Part shown: in pieces, positions 45,698 through 54,396 of the stretch | How the letters are laid out: every line of letters begins with the position of its first letter | Position numbering within the stretch: position 1 is the stretch's first letter | Assembly (NCBI RefSeq): GCF_017488845.2 | Contig: NZ_CP083372.1 | Coordinates: forward strand, 1-64,000 | Direction of reading: 5' to 3' | Length of the DNA: 64,000 nucleotides | DNA from: Ensifer canadensis | Lineage (GTDB): Bacteria > Pseudomonadota > Alphaproteobacteria > Rhizobiales > Rhizobiaceae | Notes under the pieces: generated by a model | What the model saw: the letters and a program-made list of their open reading frames with translations, nothing else | What the model was told of the DNA's origin: nothing | The model's database searches: none | Position numbers and translations under genes: made by a program

Positions 45698-47271
45698 CTA
45701 TGGTTTCAGATTGATAGTCCCTTCAAGCCTTGTCAGTTCGAAGTCGCTGATCAGAATATCGAGCCGTACCTTCCATTGCCCAGGGACCGGCAGAACCAGA
45801 TCGCTAACGCGCCATGTTCCGTCGCCGGGCTTTACAGCCTTGCGCCGGATCGGCTCGATACCGGCGGCCGGCTGAGAAAAGACAAAGGTGACTTCCTTCG
45901 CGTCGAGTGGACCGAAATCTCCTGTCATGATCATGGCTGACACTGTGACGGGCCCGGCACGACCCGGCGTGACGGTCAACTCCGCCATTGCTTTCGAGGC
46001 ATGGATATGAACGGAGGCCGGTTGCACAGCAGCGATGGCAAGCGCTCTGGGGGGCGGAGTGAAGCGCCAGGTCGCCGCAACGCCCAGCACCAGGAGCACA
46101 AGAAGTGTTTCTGCTGCGATCGTTCTGACCAGGTACCGCGTGTTATCTTGATCACCAGCCACGGCTCGTTGCGTCAAACGCCAGCGATTTATTGCCGCGA
46201 GCAGGAACAGGATTGCGATAAGAACAAGTTTGGCGACAAGGAGGTTCCCGTATGCGGTATGCAGAAGCGCCGATGGATGCCTTACTTGAACGATAGCGAG
46301 AACCGTGCCCGCTGCGACCAGAACCACCACGACAACAGGAATGAAGCGTGAGAATCGGATAAGCGCTGGGGCCGCCGTCGCCGTATCGATGCGAAATACC
46401 TGTCCGAGCGGCACTAGCGCGCCGATCCAGATCGCGATTGATGCCGCGTGCAGAAACACCGATGGCCGCATCAGCCATTGCGGCTCAGCCGCACTGGCGT
46501 GACCGCTGAGTGCGAGCGACAGCGATCGCCGAGCAGCGCCGTTGTGGAAACCAGGCTTGAAACGCGTGCGTTGGAGGACAAAAATGCGAGACCAGACAAG
46601 ACGAGCGCGCCCGCCATCACCGACACAGTGCTGCCGAAACTCGTCCCGAACCCTGCCTTCCAGACTTGCGGGTCGGCGATCTGCGCGAGCGCACCCCCAA
46701 GAGCATCGAGACCTTGAAAACGCGCCGATGCGAGGACGCTGACCAGCCCAAGGACGATCATGAAGCCGATAAACCCGCGCGCCGCGGACCTATCGCGTAT
46801 GAAGAAGTTCAGAGCGAAAACACCGCCGGCTCCAAAGAAGAAGCCGGCATAAAGCCCCAGCTTTGCCAGCCAGAGGGCGCCACGAACCTGCAGATCGACG
46901 GCATCCACCACCACCGGCGGCGCGCTGCTCGGTGCGCCAATCGAAAACACGATTGAGCCGGAGACCGGATGACCGTCTTCGGAAACCACGCGCCAAGACA
47001 AAACATACGTGCCGGAGCCAAGTCCGGCTGGAGGCTTGATTTCGAGCGTCTTGTCTCGAAGAACGAAGTCTGGAAGCGCAACCGAACGACCGTCAGGTTT
47101 TACCAATGAGAGGACAAGGGGTGACACCGGCTCGCTGAAAGACAGCGAAAAGTTTTCCGGTACAGCTTGCAGAACCGTCCCGTCCTGCGGCACTGCGCCT
47201 GTCAGCGAAGCATGCGCCATGACGGCTGTCGCGAGACAAAACCAGGCACACAATGTTAAAAGCGTGTTCCG
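45698..47271 (-). CDS. copCD: CopC-CopD fusion protein, copper transport (frameshifted, start lost)
   Basis: The CopC part follows a signal segment ending VMA with AHASLTGAVPQDGTV, placing a His at the mature N terminus, and EDGHPVSGSIVFSIG at the end of the domain. Then the CopD membrane part begins with LWLAKLGLYAGFFF. Near 46490 the frame changes to LSLALSGHASAAEPQWLMRP and runs to 45698 with further helices and a C-terminal beta-rich domain. CopCD binds copper in the periplasm and helps its uptake. The native start codon is missing: the frame continues upstream into an EamA fragment. Confidence 0.85.
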
Positions 47272-47496
47272 GCAGAGGGCTCTGAAACGCCCCTGGGAGT
47301 TGAACGAGAGAGGTGAAGGATCCCGAACGAGCACCCCGTGGAGTATTGAGAGAAGAATTATAGAGAAAAGGGACCGAAAGAAAGCGATGTCCACCGCCGA
47401 TATCTCGGATCCAATCCATCGTAGCGGAAGAATTGAAAGCGAGTGGAGAGCGGTTGAGATGAAGGCAAGTACGATACCGAGGGAATAAGAGTTCAT
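47272..47496 (-). pseudogene. N-terminal fragment of an EamA/DMT transporter fused to copCD
   Basis: 75 codons from MNSYSLGIVLAFISTALHSL through two hydrophobic helices (DIAFFRSLFSIILLSILHGV), the start of a 10-helix EamA drug/metabolite transporter. The expected remaining helices are absent; the frame runs directly into the CopC signal peptide. The SDR gene lies just upstream on the same strand, so the fragment may have belonged to that operon. It might now drive CopCD. Confidence 0.7.
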
Positions 47497-47561
47497 CGCT
47501 GGTCCCTCAGCAGCACGTTCAGCGTTAGGGATTCTGCTGCCCATTTCATAGGTGCGACCCC

Positions 47562-48350
47562 TTAGATTCCTGCTGTGATGCCACCATCGACATACAGCAG
47601 CTGCCCCGTAGTGAAGCGAGCGAGGGGCGATACGAAAAATAGTACAGCACCGGCGACATCACCTGGCGTGGCAAGTCTTCCAAAGGGAATATTTGTGACT
47701 GCGCTTTGGAGAGCGGCCAAATCCCGAAGTAGGTGATCATTTTTGCAGGTTCGCACCGCGCCTGGAGCAACGCCGTTGACTGTGATGCTGTGTGGGGCAA
47801 GTTCTGTCGCCTGTTGTTTCATAAGGATGGCCAGCCCCCCCTTTGCGGCGCACATTGAGCTGTATCCGCGATCGCGGAAGCCAAGCGACGACCGTACCGA
47901 CAGGAGGTGAACTTGACTGCCTCCGTTCCCCGCAGCGACCTGGTGCCGCGCAACGGCCTGGGAGAGGAACATCCCGACGCGAAGGGTCTTCGCATAAACC
48001 TCATCGAAGGCGTCTTCGGTGACCTCGAGGAAGGGCTGTTCCTTGTGAAAGCCGACACAGTTCACGAGGATATCGATCGTCCCATGCTCCTTGACGAGTA
48101 CGTCTGTTAGCTCCCGAACCGCCTCGACGTTACAGGCATCGACTTCGGCACCCGCCGCTTTCCATCCCCGCGCGTGCAACTCCTTGGCTAGTCCTCGCGA
48201 ACGTTCGCCGTTGCGCCCTGCGACAATGCAGGTCGCACCCGCGGCAGCCAGCATTTCCGAGATCGTTATCCCGATCGCTCCGTACCCGCCAACCACCAGG
48301 GCAACTTTCCCTGTCAGCCGCGTTGGATTTGTCAGAACCTCGTTTAGCAT
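47562..48350 (-). CDS. Short-chain dehydrogenase/reductase-like protein, catalytic Tyr replaced by Met
   Basis: 262 residues. The Rossmann motif is VVGGYGAIG (about residues 19-27), NxxG equivalent NCVGFH follows, and a Ser is in LLSVRSSLG. The expected Y-x-x-x-K appears as MCAAK in GYSSMCAAKGG, so Met stands at the catalytic Tyr position, unless the nearby Tyr (two residues earlier than expected alignment allows) serves. NAD(P)-dependent redox activity is therefore doubtful. It overlaps the SelA-like gene by 7 bp, and both may act on one sugar- or amino-acid pathway. Confidence 0.8.
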   Translation of the reverse strand: MLNEVLTNPTRLTGKVALVVGGYGAIGITISEMLAAAGATCIVAGRNGERSRGLAKELHARGWKAAGAEVDACNVEAVRELTDVLVKEHGTIDILVNCVGFHKEQPFLEVTEDAFDEVYAKTLRVGMFLSQAVARHQVAAGNGGSQVHLLSVRSSLGFRDRGYSSMCAAKGGLAILMKQQATELAPHSITVNGVAPGAVRTCKNDHLLRDLAALQSAVTNIPFGRLATPGDVAGAVLFFVSPLARFTTGQLLYVDGGITAGI

Positions 48351-49745
48351 TCTCTGCCCTCTGATATGACACCATCGCCCGCCGGGACGGCTCCGAACTG
48401 ATTGATGGCAATGCGCGTAGCTCTCCAGGTGCCCGGCCCGTACTGCCCTTTGAAAACCGGCCCCATATGCTCGGGGGCAGCGCCCCCGAACACGGCGGTT
48501 CCGACAATTGACCCGTCGCTCCCGACCTTCCCCTTGAATCGATAGAACAAATGGATGGGGGTTGCTTCGTGCTCGGCCTCGAGCTCGATCTGTGAACCCA
48601 GGATCTTGCCGACGACCCGGCCATGGCTTGTTGCGGTCTGATGAATGCCCGTGACGTCCGTGCCATGCTGACGGAGTTCGATGCGGTGCTCACTCGCCCC
48701 GTGAAGAAAGGAAACTTCGACCTGCCAGCGCCCGGTGACGTCCGCCTCCACCGGGGGGACCTGCGCCGACGTGGCGAACTCCTGTGACCTGACGAAGATG
48801 GCGGAAAGGGCGCGTCCGACCGTGTCGGCTTCATCGTCTGACAGATTTATGGGATCCAGGATGATCGATGTCGGTGTCGACCAGAAATCGTGGATGAGAA
48901 TCCGCGGACGTTGCCGCAGCAGCGCCATCCGCAGACCTTCCGCATCCAGGGGAATATCGCTCTTATCCCAGCTCACCTTTAGCCGGATGGCGGTAACGGA
49001 TCCGGCCCATGACAGGACGTTCGTTTCCACACCCGCGATGTCGTGGAGGCGGACGGCGATATTCTGCAGCCGAGGGCGCCAGCCGTCGCGTTCCTTTTCA
49101 GCCGCCGCCGAGTTGATCCAGCGGTCCAGGGCGACGACGGCCCCAATGGCCTCTTCCTTTCCCACTTTCATGCTGCGGCCGAAGGCCTGATGAGGAGCGC
49201 TGTTCCACCACATCGCTTCACAAAGCTTCCTTCGACCGAGCACGATGGCGGTGGATTGCGGCCCGCGGAGGTATTTCCCGCCCGCATAGACGACGAGGTC
49301 CGCGCCCCGACCAATCCATCGATCCGGATTGGCCGGAGACAACCCGGCCGCGTTGATCAGAACCGGGACACCGGCCGCATGTGCCGACGCTAGGAGCGTG
49401 TCCAACGGGAGGGAAGACGAACCTTCATTCCGGCCTAACAGGCAGACCATCGCAACTTCGCCGGTCCCAAGGGCTGAAGACAATTCGTCGGGCGTCTGGA
49501 CGCTGACGATTTGGGCTCCGGCTAAACGGATCGCCTGTTCGTAGGCGAAACGATGATCCTCCGGAATGATGACCTTGTTCGCCATTCCGGACGTGTCAGG
49601 CAGGCGCAACATCGCTTCGGGATCGTTGCCGGCGATGCAGGCGGCTGTCGCGAGCGCCAGACTTGCGGCTGTTCCTGCGGTAACGAGGCCCCATTCCGCG
49701 CCCGTCAACATGGCGAGCCGGTGGCCTAGCAGGCCGTTGAAGAAG

Positions 49746-50090
49746 TCAGTCGCGTTCGCAGACGAAGCCTGAATCGTCTCCGTTGTGGACGTAGAAGTGC
49801 CCGACAAGTCGTCCGGCGGAGCGGAGAGCTGCCCATCCGCGACCACAGACCGGGTCGCTCTCGTCTTGTCCCTCCCATGAGAACTCCGCACAGGCTGATC
49901 CGTCGCGTGCGCCGTAGCGGACATCGAGAAAGCCCTTGAGCGCGACGAACGCGATTTCGCCGTCGGCCGTGCCCTGGAATGTCAGATGCGCCTCTTCGAC
50001 GAGATCGAGGACGTCGTTGTCCCAGTTGTCCATCTCGACGATGCGCCAACGACCGGCGAAGGCCTTGGCGAAGGGAGAAACTCTCGCCAT
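49746..50090 (-). CDS. Unknown passenger protein of the CTAG-targeting IS
   Basis: 114 residues. No membrane segment; acidic and rich in Trp, with FAGRWRIVEMDNWDNDVLDL and a C-terminal GRLVGHFYVHNGDDSGFVCE. The start codon overlaps the transposase stop as TGATG, so translation is coupled. The stop lies 16 bp inside the IS end, meaning the gene is carried entirely within the element. I recall similar standalone bacterial proteins but no function. Confidence 0.7.
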   Translation of the reverse strand: MARVSPFAKAFAGRWRIVEMDNWDNDVLDLVEEAHLTFQGTADGEIAFVALKGFLDVRYGARDGSACAEFSWEGQDESDPVCGRGWAALRSAGRLVGHFYVHNGDDSGFVCERD

Positions 50091-51193
50091 CAGCCTGTCT
50101 CCGTCATGAGCTTCGGCAGCCGCACCAGATCATAGGCGGCGGCCGCGAAGGTGAAGGCCCATCCGACGCGGTCGCGTCCACGGAACTTCGTCTTACCCTG
50201 CCCGGCGACGGTTTTGATCCAGCCGAACGCCTCCTCGATGCGCTTGCGGATGCGCAAGCTGACCCGATAGCCGGAATGGCGCGTCGTGCGTCCATCAATG
50301 GCCGAGCGGCGACCATTGATGTTTTGCGCCACATGGGGCGTGACCTTCATCGACCGCAGATCTTTTACGAAGTCCTTTGTGTCATAGGCCTTGTCGGCAC
50401 CCAGCGTGATCGCTTGTGTCTGCTCAGTGAAGGGCCCGATCATGTGCAACGCCGCGACCCGTTCGGCATACCCGCTGGCCTCTGTCAGATAGGCATCGAC
50501 CAGCAGGCCATGGCGATTTTCCATCAGCCCATGCCCCATGAAGCACAGCTTGGCCTCCTTGCCTTTTCCCTTCCTATAAAGCTTCGCATCCGGGTCGGTC
50601 GTTGAAGCATGCGTCTCGTTGGAGCGTCTCTCGCCATGGAAGTCTGCTTCCTTATTCCGACCGCCCGCATCCGACAGTGGTTCGCCATGATCGCCCCTGG
50701 GGCCGTCCTTCGGCTTGAAGCTCTTGATCGACGCCCAAGCTTCGATCAGCGTGCCATCGACAGAGAAGTGGTCCGTTGACAGCAACCGCTTTACTTTGGG
50801 CTGCGAAAGGATTGCGACCAGGAACTTCGCGGCGATGTCGCCTTCCAGCAACCGGTCGCGGTTCTTCGAAAACACCGAATGGTCCCAAGCTGGATCGTCA
50901 ATGCCAAGGCCAACGAACCAGCGGAACAGAAGGTCGTATTCCAGCCGCTCCATCAAAAGCCGCTCAGAGCGGATCGAATAGAAGGCTTGCAAAAGCATGG
51001 CGCGCAGAAGCTTCTCAGGCGCGATCGACGGCCGCCCGATCGGTGAATAAAGTGCTGCCAAATCTCGTTCCAGTGAAACGAGCGCTTCGTTCACGATCTG
51101 CCGGATAGCCCGTAGAGGATGATCTTTTCGAACACGATCCTCCAGATCAACATAGCTGAAGAGTTCGCCTGTCCTCACATCGCCGCCGCGCAT
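50090..51193 (-). CDS. IS5-superfamily transposase (CTAG-targeting element)
   Basis: 367 residues. The N-terminal domain has DLEDRVRKDHPLRAIRQIVN and GRPSIAPEKLLRAMLLQAFY; the DDE core has HFSVDGTLIEAWASIKSFKP, LGADKAYDTKDFV and the terminal RIEEAFGWIKTVAGQGK. All three acidic residues are visible. IS1182-type elements share this N terminus; the 4-bp CTAG duplication supports an IS5-like placement. Confidence 0.88.
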   Translation of the reverse strand: MRGGDVRTGELFSYVDLEDRVRKDHPLRAIRQIVNEALVSLERDLAALYSPIGRPSIAPEKLLRAMLLQAFYSIRSERLLMERLEYDLLFRWFVGLGIDDPAWDHSVFSKNRDRLLEGDIAAKFLVAILSQPKVKRLLSTDHFSVDGTLIEAWASIKSFKPKDGPRGDHGEPLSDAGGRNKEADFHGERRSNETHASTTDPDAKLYRKGKGKEAKLCFMGHGLMENRHGLLVDAYLTEASGYAERVAALHMIGPFTEQTQAITLGADKAYDTKDFVKDLRSMKVTPHVAQNINGRRSAIDGRTTRHSGYRVSLRIRKRIEEAFGWIKTVAGQGKTKFRGRDRVGWAFTFAAAAYDLVRLPKLMTETG

Positions 51194-51492
51194 CCATCAG
51201 CTCCAAATCGCAATAAAGCGAGTGAATCACGACCAGAGCCTATGCGCCAGGGCCTTTTTCAACAGCCTGCTAGGGCTTCAGCCAATTCATCGAGATCGAC
51301 AAAAGCCTCCGCGGCCGCATTCATCGCCTCGATCACTTCCGGGGCGGGATTGCTCGCTCCATAATTGGTTCGGACGCCCGCGCAATTGATGATCGGCTCG
51401 ACGCCGAACGAGCGATAGATATCTCCCCGGCCTCGGCGCGGCGTCGGATTGGTTCTGAAATATTGCGTGATGTTGCTGTTCTGCGATGGTCA

Positions 51493-51727
51493 TCACGACA
51501 GCCCCCTTTGGGCAAGCACGGCCGAGGCCCCCACGGCAAAGACGGTGATCGCGAGATACATCGCATTATTCGGCGACGGCACCCGCACGGATGCAACATG
51601 GGCGACGGCAAGCGCCGCGAACATGAGGTTCACCATCGGCAGGAACGCCTCGGCTGGCACGAGGGGCTGTATGAGGATGAGGGCCGTCATCAGCGGGATG
51701 TCGTAGGAGAGTGGGACACCAAGAAAC
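51493..51727 (-). pseudogene. C-terminal fragment of a membrane transport protein
   Basis: About 77 codons with three hydrophobic stretches (MTALILIQPLVPAEAFL, MVNLMFAALAVAHVASV, MYLAITVFAVGASAVLA), ending QRGLS with the stop overlapping the SelA-like start. The upstream part is cut off by the IS21 left end at 51728. Which transporter family it came from cannot be told. Coupling to the SelA-like gene suggests uptake of its substrate. Confidence 0.6.
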
Positions 51728-51849
51728 TGAGAGCGGCAGTGCAAAAACCGGCCACGGTAGCGGCGGAATAGTCTTGCCGCGGGCGGAGTAAAATCCGGCC
51801 ACCTATTTCCTTTCTGCAATGAACGCAGGAGGGACAGGGGATCTACACC

Positions 51850-53346
51850 GTGGAACTTTATCTGAAGGTGCGGCTGGCTGTTTCGGAAGGGATGAGCCGG
51901 CGTCTGGCAGCAAAGCATTTCAACATATCGCGCGACAGCGTTGCCAGGATGGTGTCGTATTCGACCCCACCCGGCTATCAGCGGCGATCACCGATCCTTC
52001 GGCCGAAGCTGGATGCGTTTGTTTCGACGATCGAGTATTGGCTGGAGGAAGACCTCAAGGTGCCGCGCAAGCAGCGCCATACGGCCAAGCGGGTGTTCGA
52101 CCGCCTGCGCGACGAATGCGGGTTCACCGGCGGCTATACGATCATCAAGGATTACATGCGCGAGCGGGATCAGCGCCGGCAGGAAGTGTTCGTGCCGCTG
52201 TCGCATCCGCCCGGCCATGCGCAGGCCGACTTCGGCGAGGCGATGGTGATGATCGGCGGCGTCGAGCAGAAGGCGCGTTTCTTCGTGCTCGATCTTCCGC
52301 ACAGCGACGGCTGCTATGTGCGGGCCTATCCGGCTGCAGTGGCTGAGGCCTGGGTCGACGGCCACATCCATGCGTTCTCATTCTTCGGGGCCGTGCCGCA
52401 GTCGATCGTCTATGACAACGATCGTTGCCTTGTCGCCAAGATCCTGCCAGACGGCACGCGCAAGCGAGCGGCGCTGTTCAGCGGCTTCCTGTCCCATTAC
52501 CTGATCCGGGATCGCTATGGTCGTCCTGGGAAAGGCAACGACAAGGGGAACGTCGAGGGTCTCGTCGGATATGCCCGGCGCAACTTCATGGTGCCGATCC
52601 CGCAGTTTCCGACATGGGATGCGTTCAACGTCTGGCTGGAAGAGCAATGCCGAAAGCGCCAGCGCGACAGATTGCGGGGTGAGAGCGAGACGATCGGCGA
52701 ACGGCTGCAGCGGGATCTGGCGGCTATGCGTCCATTGCCAGCATCACCCTTCGATGCCTGCGATCAGGCCAGCGCCAAGGTCACGGCCCAGTCTCTCGTA
52801 CGCTACAAGACCAATGATTATTCCGTGCCGGTCGCCTACGGTCATCAGGATGTCTGGATCCGGGGCTATGTCGATGAGGTGGTCATCGGCTGCCGTGGCG
52901 AGATCATTGCTCGCCATCCGCGGAACTGGGAGCGGGAAGACGTCGTCTTCGACCCTATCCATTATCTGCCGCTGATCGAGCAGAAGATCAATGCGCTGGA
53001 TCAGGCCGCTCCTCTGCAGGGCTGGGATCTGCCGGACGAGTTCGCCACGTTGCGCCGGCTGATGGAAGGCCGCATGGCCAAGCATGGTCGGCGGGAATAC
53101 GTGCAGGTTCTGCGACTGCTGGAAAGTTTCGAGCTCGCCGATCTGCATGCGGCGGTGAAGCAGGCGATCCAGCTCGGCGCAATCGGCTTCGATGCGGTCA
53201 AGCATCTGATCCTGTGCCGGGTAGAACGCCGGCCGCCACGGCTGGACCTGTCGATCTATCCCTACCTGCCGAGGGCAACGGTCGAGAAGACGTCGGCAAA
53301 GGCGTACATGCGCCTCTTGTCATCTGATGCGGGAGAAGCCGCATGA
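51850..53346 (+). CDS. istA: IstA transposase of IS21
   Basis: 498 residues from a GTG. N-terminal HTH (VSEGMSRRLAAKHFNISRDS), DDE core with GHAQADFGEAMVMI, PQSIVYDNDRCLV and NDKGNVEGLVGYARR, and a C-terminal IstA domain. Intact. It overlaps istB by 4 bp (ATGA). Confidence 0.94.
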   Translation: MELYLKVRLAVSEGMSRRLAAKHFNISRDSVARMVSYSTPPGYQRRSPILRPKLDAFVSTIEYWLEEDLKVPRKQRHTAKRVFDRLRDECGFTGGYTIIKDYMRERDQRRQEVFVPLSHPPGHAQADFGEAMVMIGGVEQKARFFVLDLPHSDGCYVRAYPAAVAEAWVDGHIHAFSFFGAVPQSIVYDNDRCLVAKILPDGTRKRAALFSGFLSHYLIRDRYGRPGKGNDKGNVEGLVGYARRNFMVPIPQFPTWDAFNVWLEEQCRKRQRDRLRGESETIGERLQRDLAAMRPLPASPFDACDQASAKVTAQSLVRYKTNDYSVPVAYGHQDVWIRGYVDEVVIGCRGEIIARHPRNWEREDVVFDPIHYLPLIEQKINALDQAAPLQGWDLPDEFATLRRLMEGRMAKHGRREYVQVLRLLESFELADLHAAVKQAIQLGAIGFDAVKHLILCRVERRPPRLDLSIYPYLPRATVEKTSAKAYMRLLSSDAGEAA

Positions 53347-54093
53347 GCACCGAAGTACCAGAGATCCTTCTCGCCCATTATCTCAAGACCCTGAAGCTGC
53401 CGACCTTCCAGCGCGAGTACCAGAAGCTGGCCCAGCTATGCGCCACCGAAGGCGTCGATCATGTCGGATATCTGTTCCGACTTGGTGAGCGGGAGGTGAT
53501 CGAACGCGATCGCCGAAAGGTCGATCGCCGGATCAAGGCGGCCAAATTCCCGGTCGTCAAAAGCCTCGACAGTTTCGACTTCGCCGCTATCCCGAAGCTC
53601 AACAAGATGCAGGTGCTGGAGTTGGCCCGATGCGAGTGGATCGAGCGACGCGAGAACGTCATTGCTCTCGGTCCCAGCGGCACGGGCAAGACGCATGTAG
53701 CGCTCGGCCTCGGTCTGGCCGCCTGCCAGAAGGGTCTGTCCGTCGGCTTCACCACGGCGGCTGCCCTGGTCAGCGAGATGATGGAGGCGCGTGACGAGCG
53801 GCGTGTTCCAGAAGCAGATGGCAGCCTACAAGCTCCTGATCATCGACGAGCTGGGCTTTGTGCCGCTGTCAAAGACCGGCGCGGAATTACTGTTCGAACT
53901 GATCTCGCAACGCTACGAGCGGGGTGCCACCCTGATCACCAGTAATCTGCCTTTCGACGAATGGACGGAAACTCTGGGATCCGAGCGCCTGACCGGCGCG
54001 CTGCTCGATCGCATCACCCACCACGTCAACATCCTCGAGATGAACGGCGACAGCTATCGTCTCGCTCAAAGCCGCGCCCGCAAGGCTGGCTGA
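53343..54093 (+). pseudogene. istB: IstB helper ATPase of IS21, frameshifted
   Basis: The first frame gives an AAA+ start with Walker A LGPSGTGKTHVALG and runs to EARDERRV at about 53800. The second frame resumes FQKQMAAYKLLIIDELGFVP (Walker B) through a normal IstB end. The join lacks a few residues usual in IstB, so a deletion of several bases rather than one is likely. Without IstB the element probably cannot transpose by itself. Confidence 0.85.
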
Positions 54094-54226
54094 AACCCCT
54101 CTCCAGAAAGCGCCGCGCGCGCATGAGACCCCCGCTCGGGCTACGCCCTCCCGGGGGTCTCATGTGCGCGCCACAGTGGCCGACTTTTGCTCCGCCCCGT
54201 GGCCTGTTTTTACTCCGCCGTTGACA

Positions 54227-54371
54227 CCCAAAGCATGGCCAGTTGCGCGGTTGTCAGCCGGGCCGTTCCATCGGCTGCTGAAGGCCATGGAAAACGCCCC
54301 CTCTCCAAAATTTTATAGTACAGGCAGAAGCCCTGGCCATCAAAATACAGGAGTTTCAAACGATCGCCACA
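54227..54371 (-). pseudogene. IS66 TnpB fragment
   Basis: About 48 codons reading CGDRLKLLYFDGQGFCLYYK and a LTTAQLAMLW end, the middle of a TnpB. It is cut at both sides by the IS21 element and by the serine recombinase region. Confidence 0.75.
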
Positions 54372-54396
54372 GTGCGCTTCATAATGCATCCCTCCA

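Larger units (their letters stand above)
49730..51269 (-). mobile_element. IS5-type element (CTAG target) with a passenger gene
   Basis: 1540 bp. Ends CAGGCCGTTGAAGAAG and, inverted, CAGGCTGTTGAAAAAG are flanked by CTAG duplications (49726-49729 and 51270-51273). The site lies within the SelA-like gene. It carries a transposase and a 114-residue unknown protein in TGATG overlap. Confidence 0.9.
48344..51493 (-). pseudogene. SelA-like PLP-dependent enzyme split by an IS5-type element
   Basis: N-terminal part at 51493-51274 encodes SFGVEPIINCAGVRTNYGAS to DLDELAEAL. After the IS, GHRLAMLTGAEWGLVTAG continues from 49725. Removing the IS and one CTAG restores LAEALGHRLAM. The PLP lysine is in VVYAGGKYLRGP. 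Members of this group (aminotransferase-like, related to selenocysteine synthase and to DgaE) usually act in sugar-acid or amino-acid breakdown. A C-terminal beta-rich domain of about 130 residues is added. A further one-base loss in a G-run near 51425 disrupts the N-terminal frame. Confidence 0.8.
51728..54226 (+). mobile_element. IS21-family element
   Basis: 2499 bp. The left end starts TGAGAGCGGCAGTG and the right end, inverted, TGTCAACGGCGGAG; both carry further AAAA(A)CNGGCCACGG repeats inside, as IS21 ends do. No matching target duplication is seen (left flank GAAAC, right CCCAA), so one flank may have been rearranged. Confidence 0.88.
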
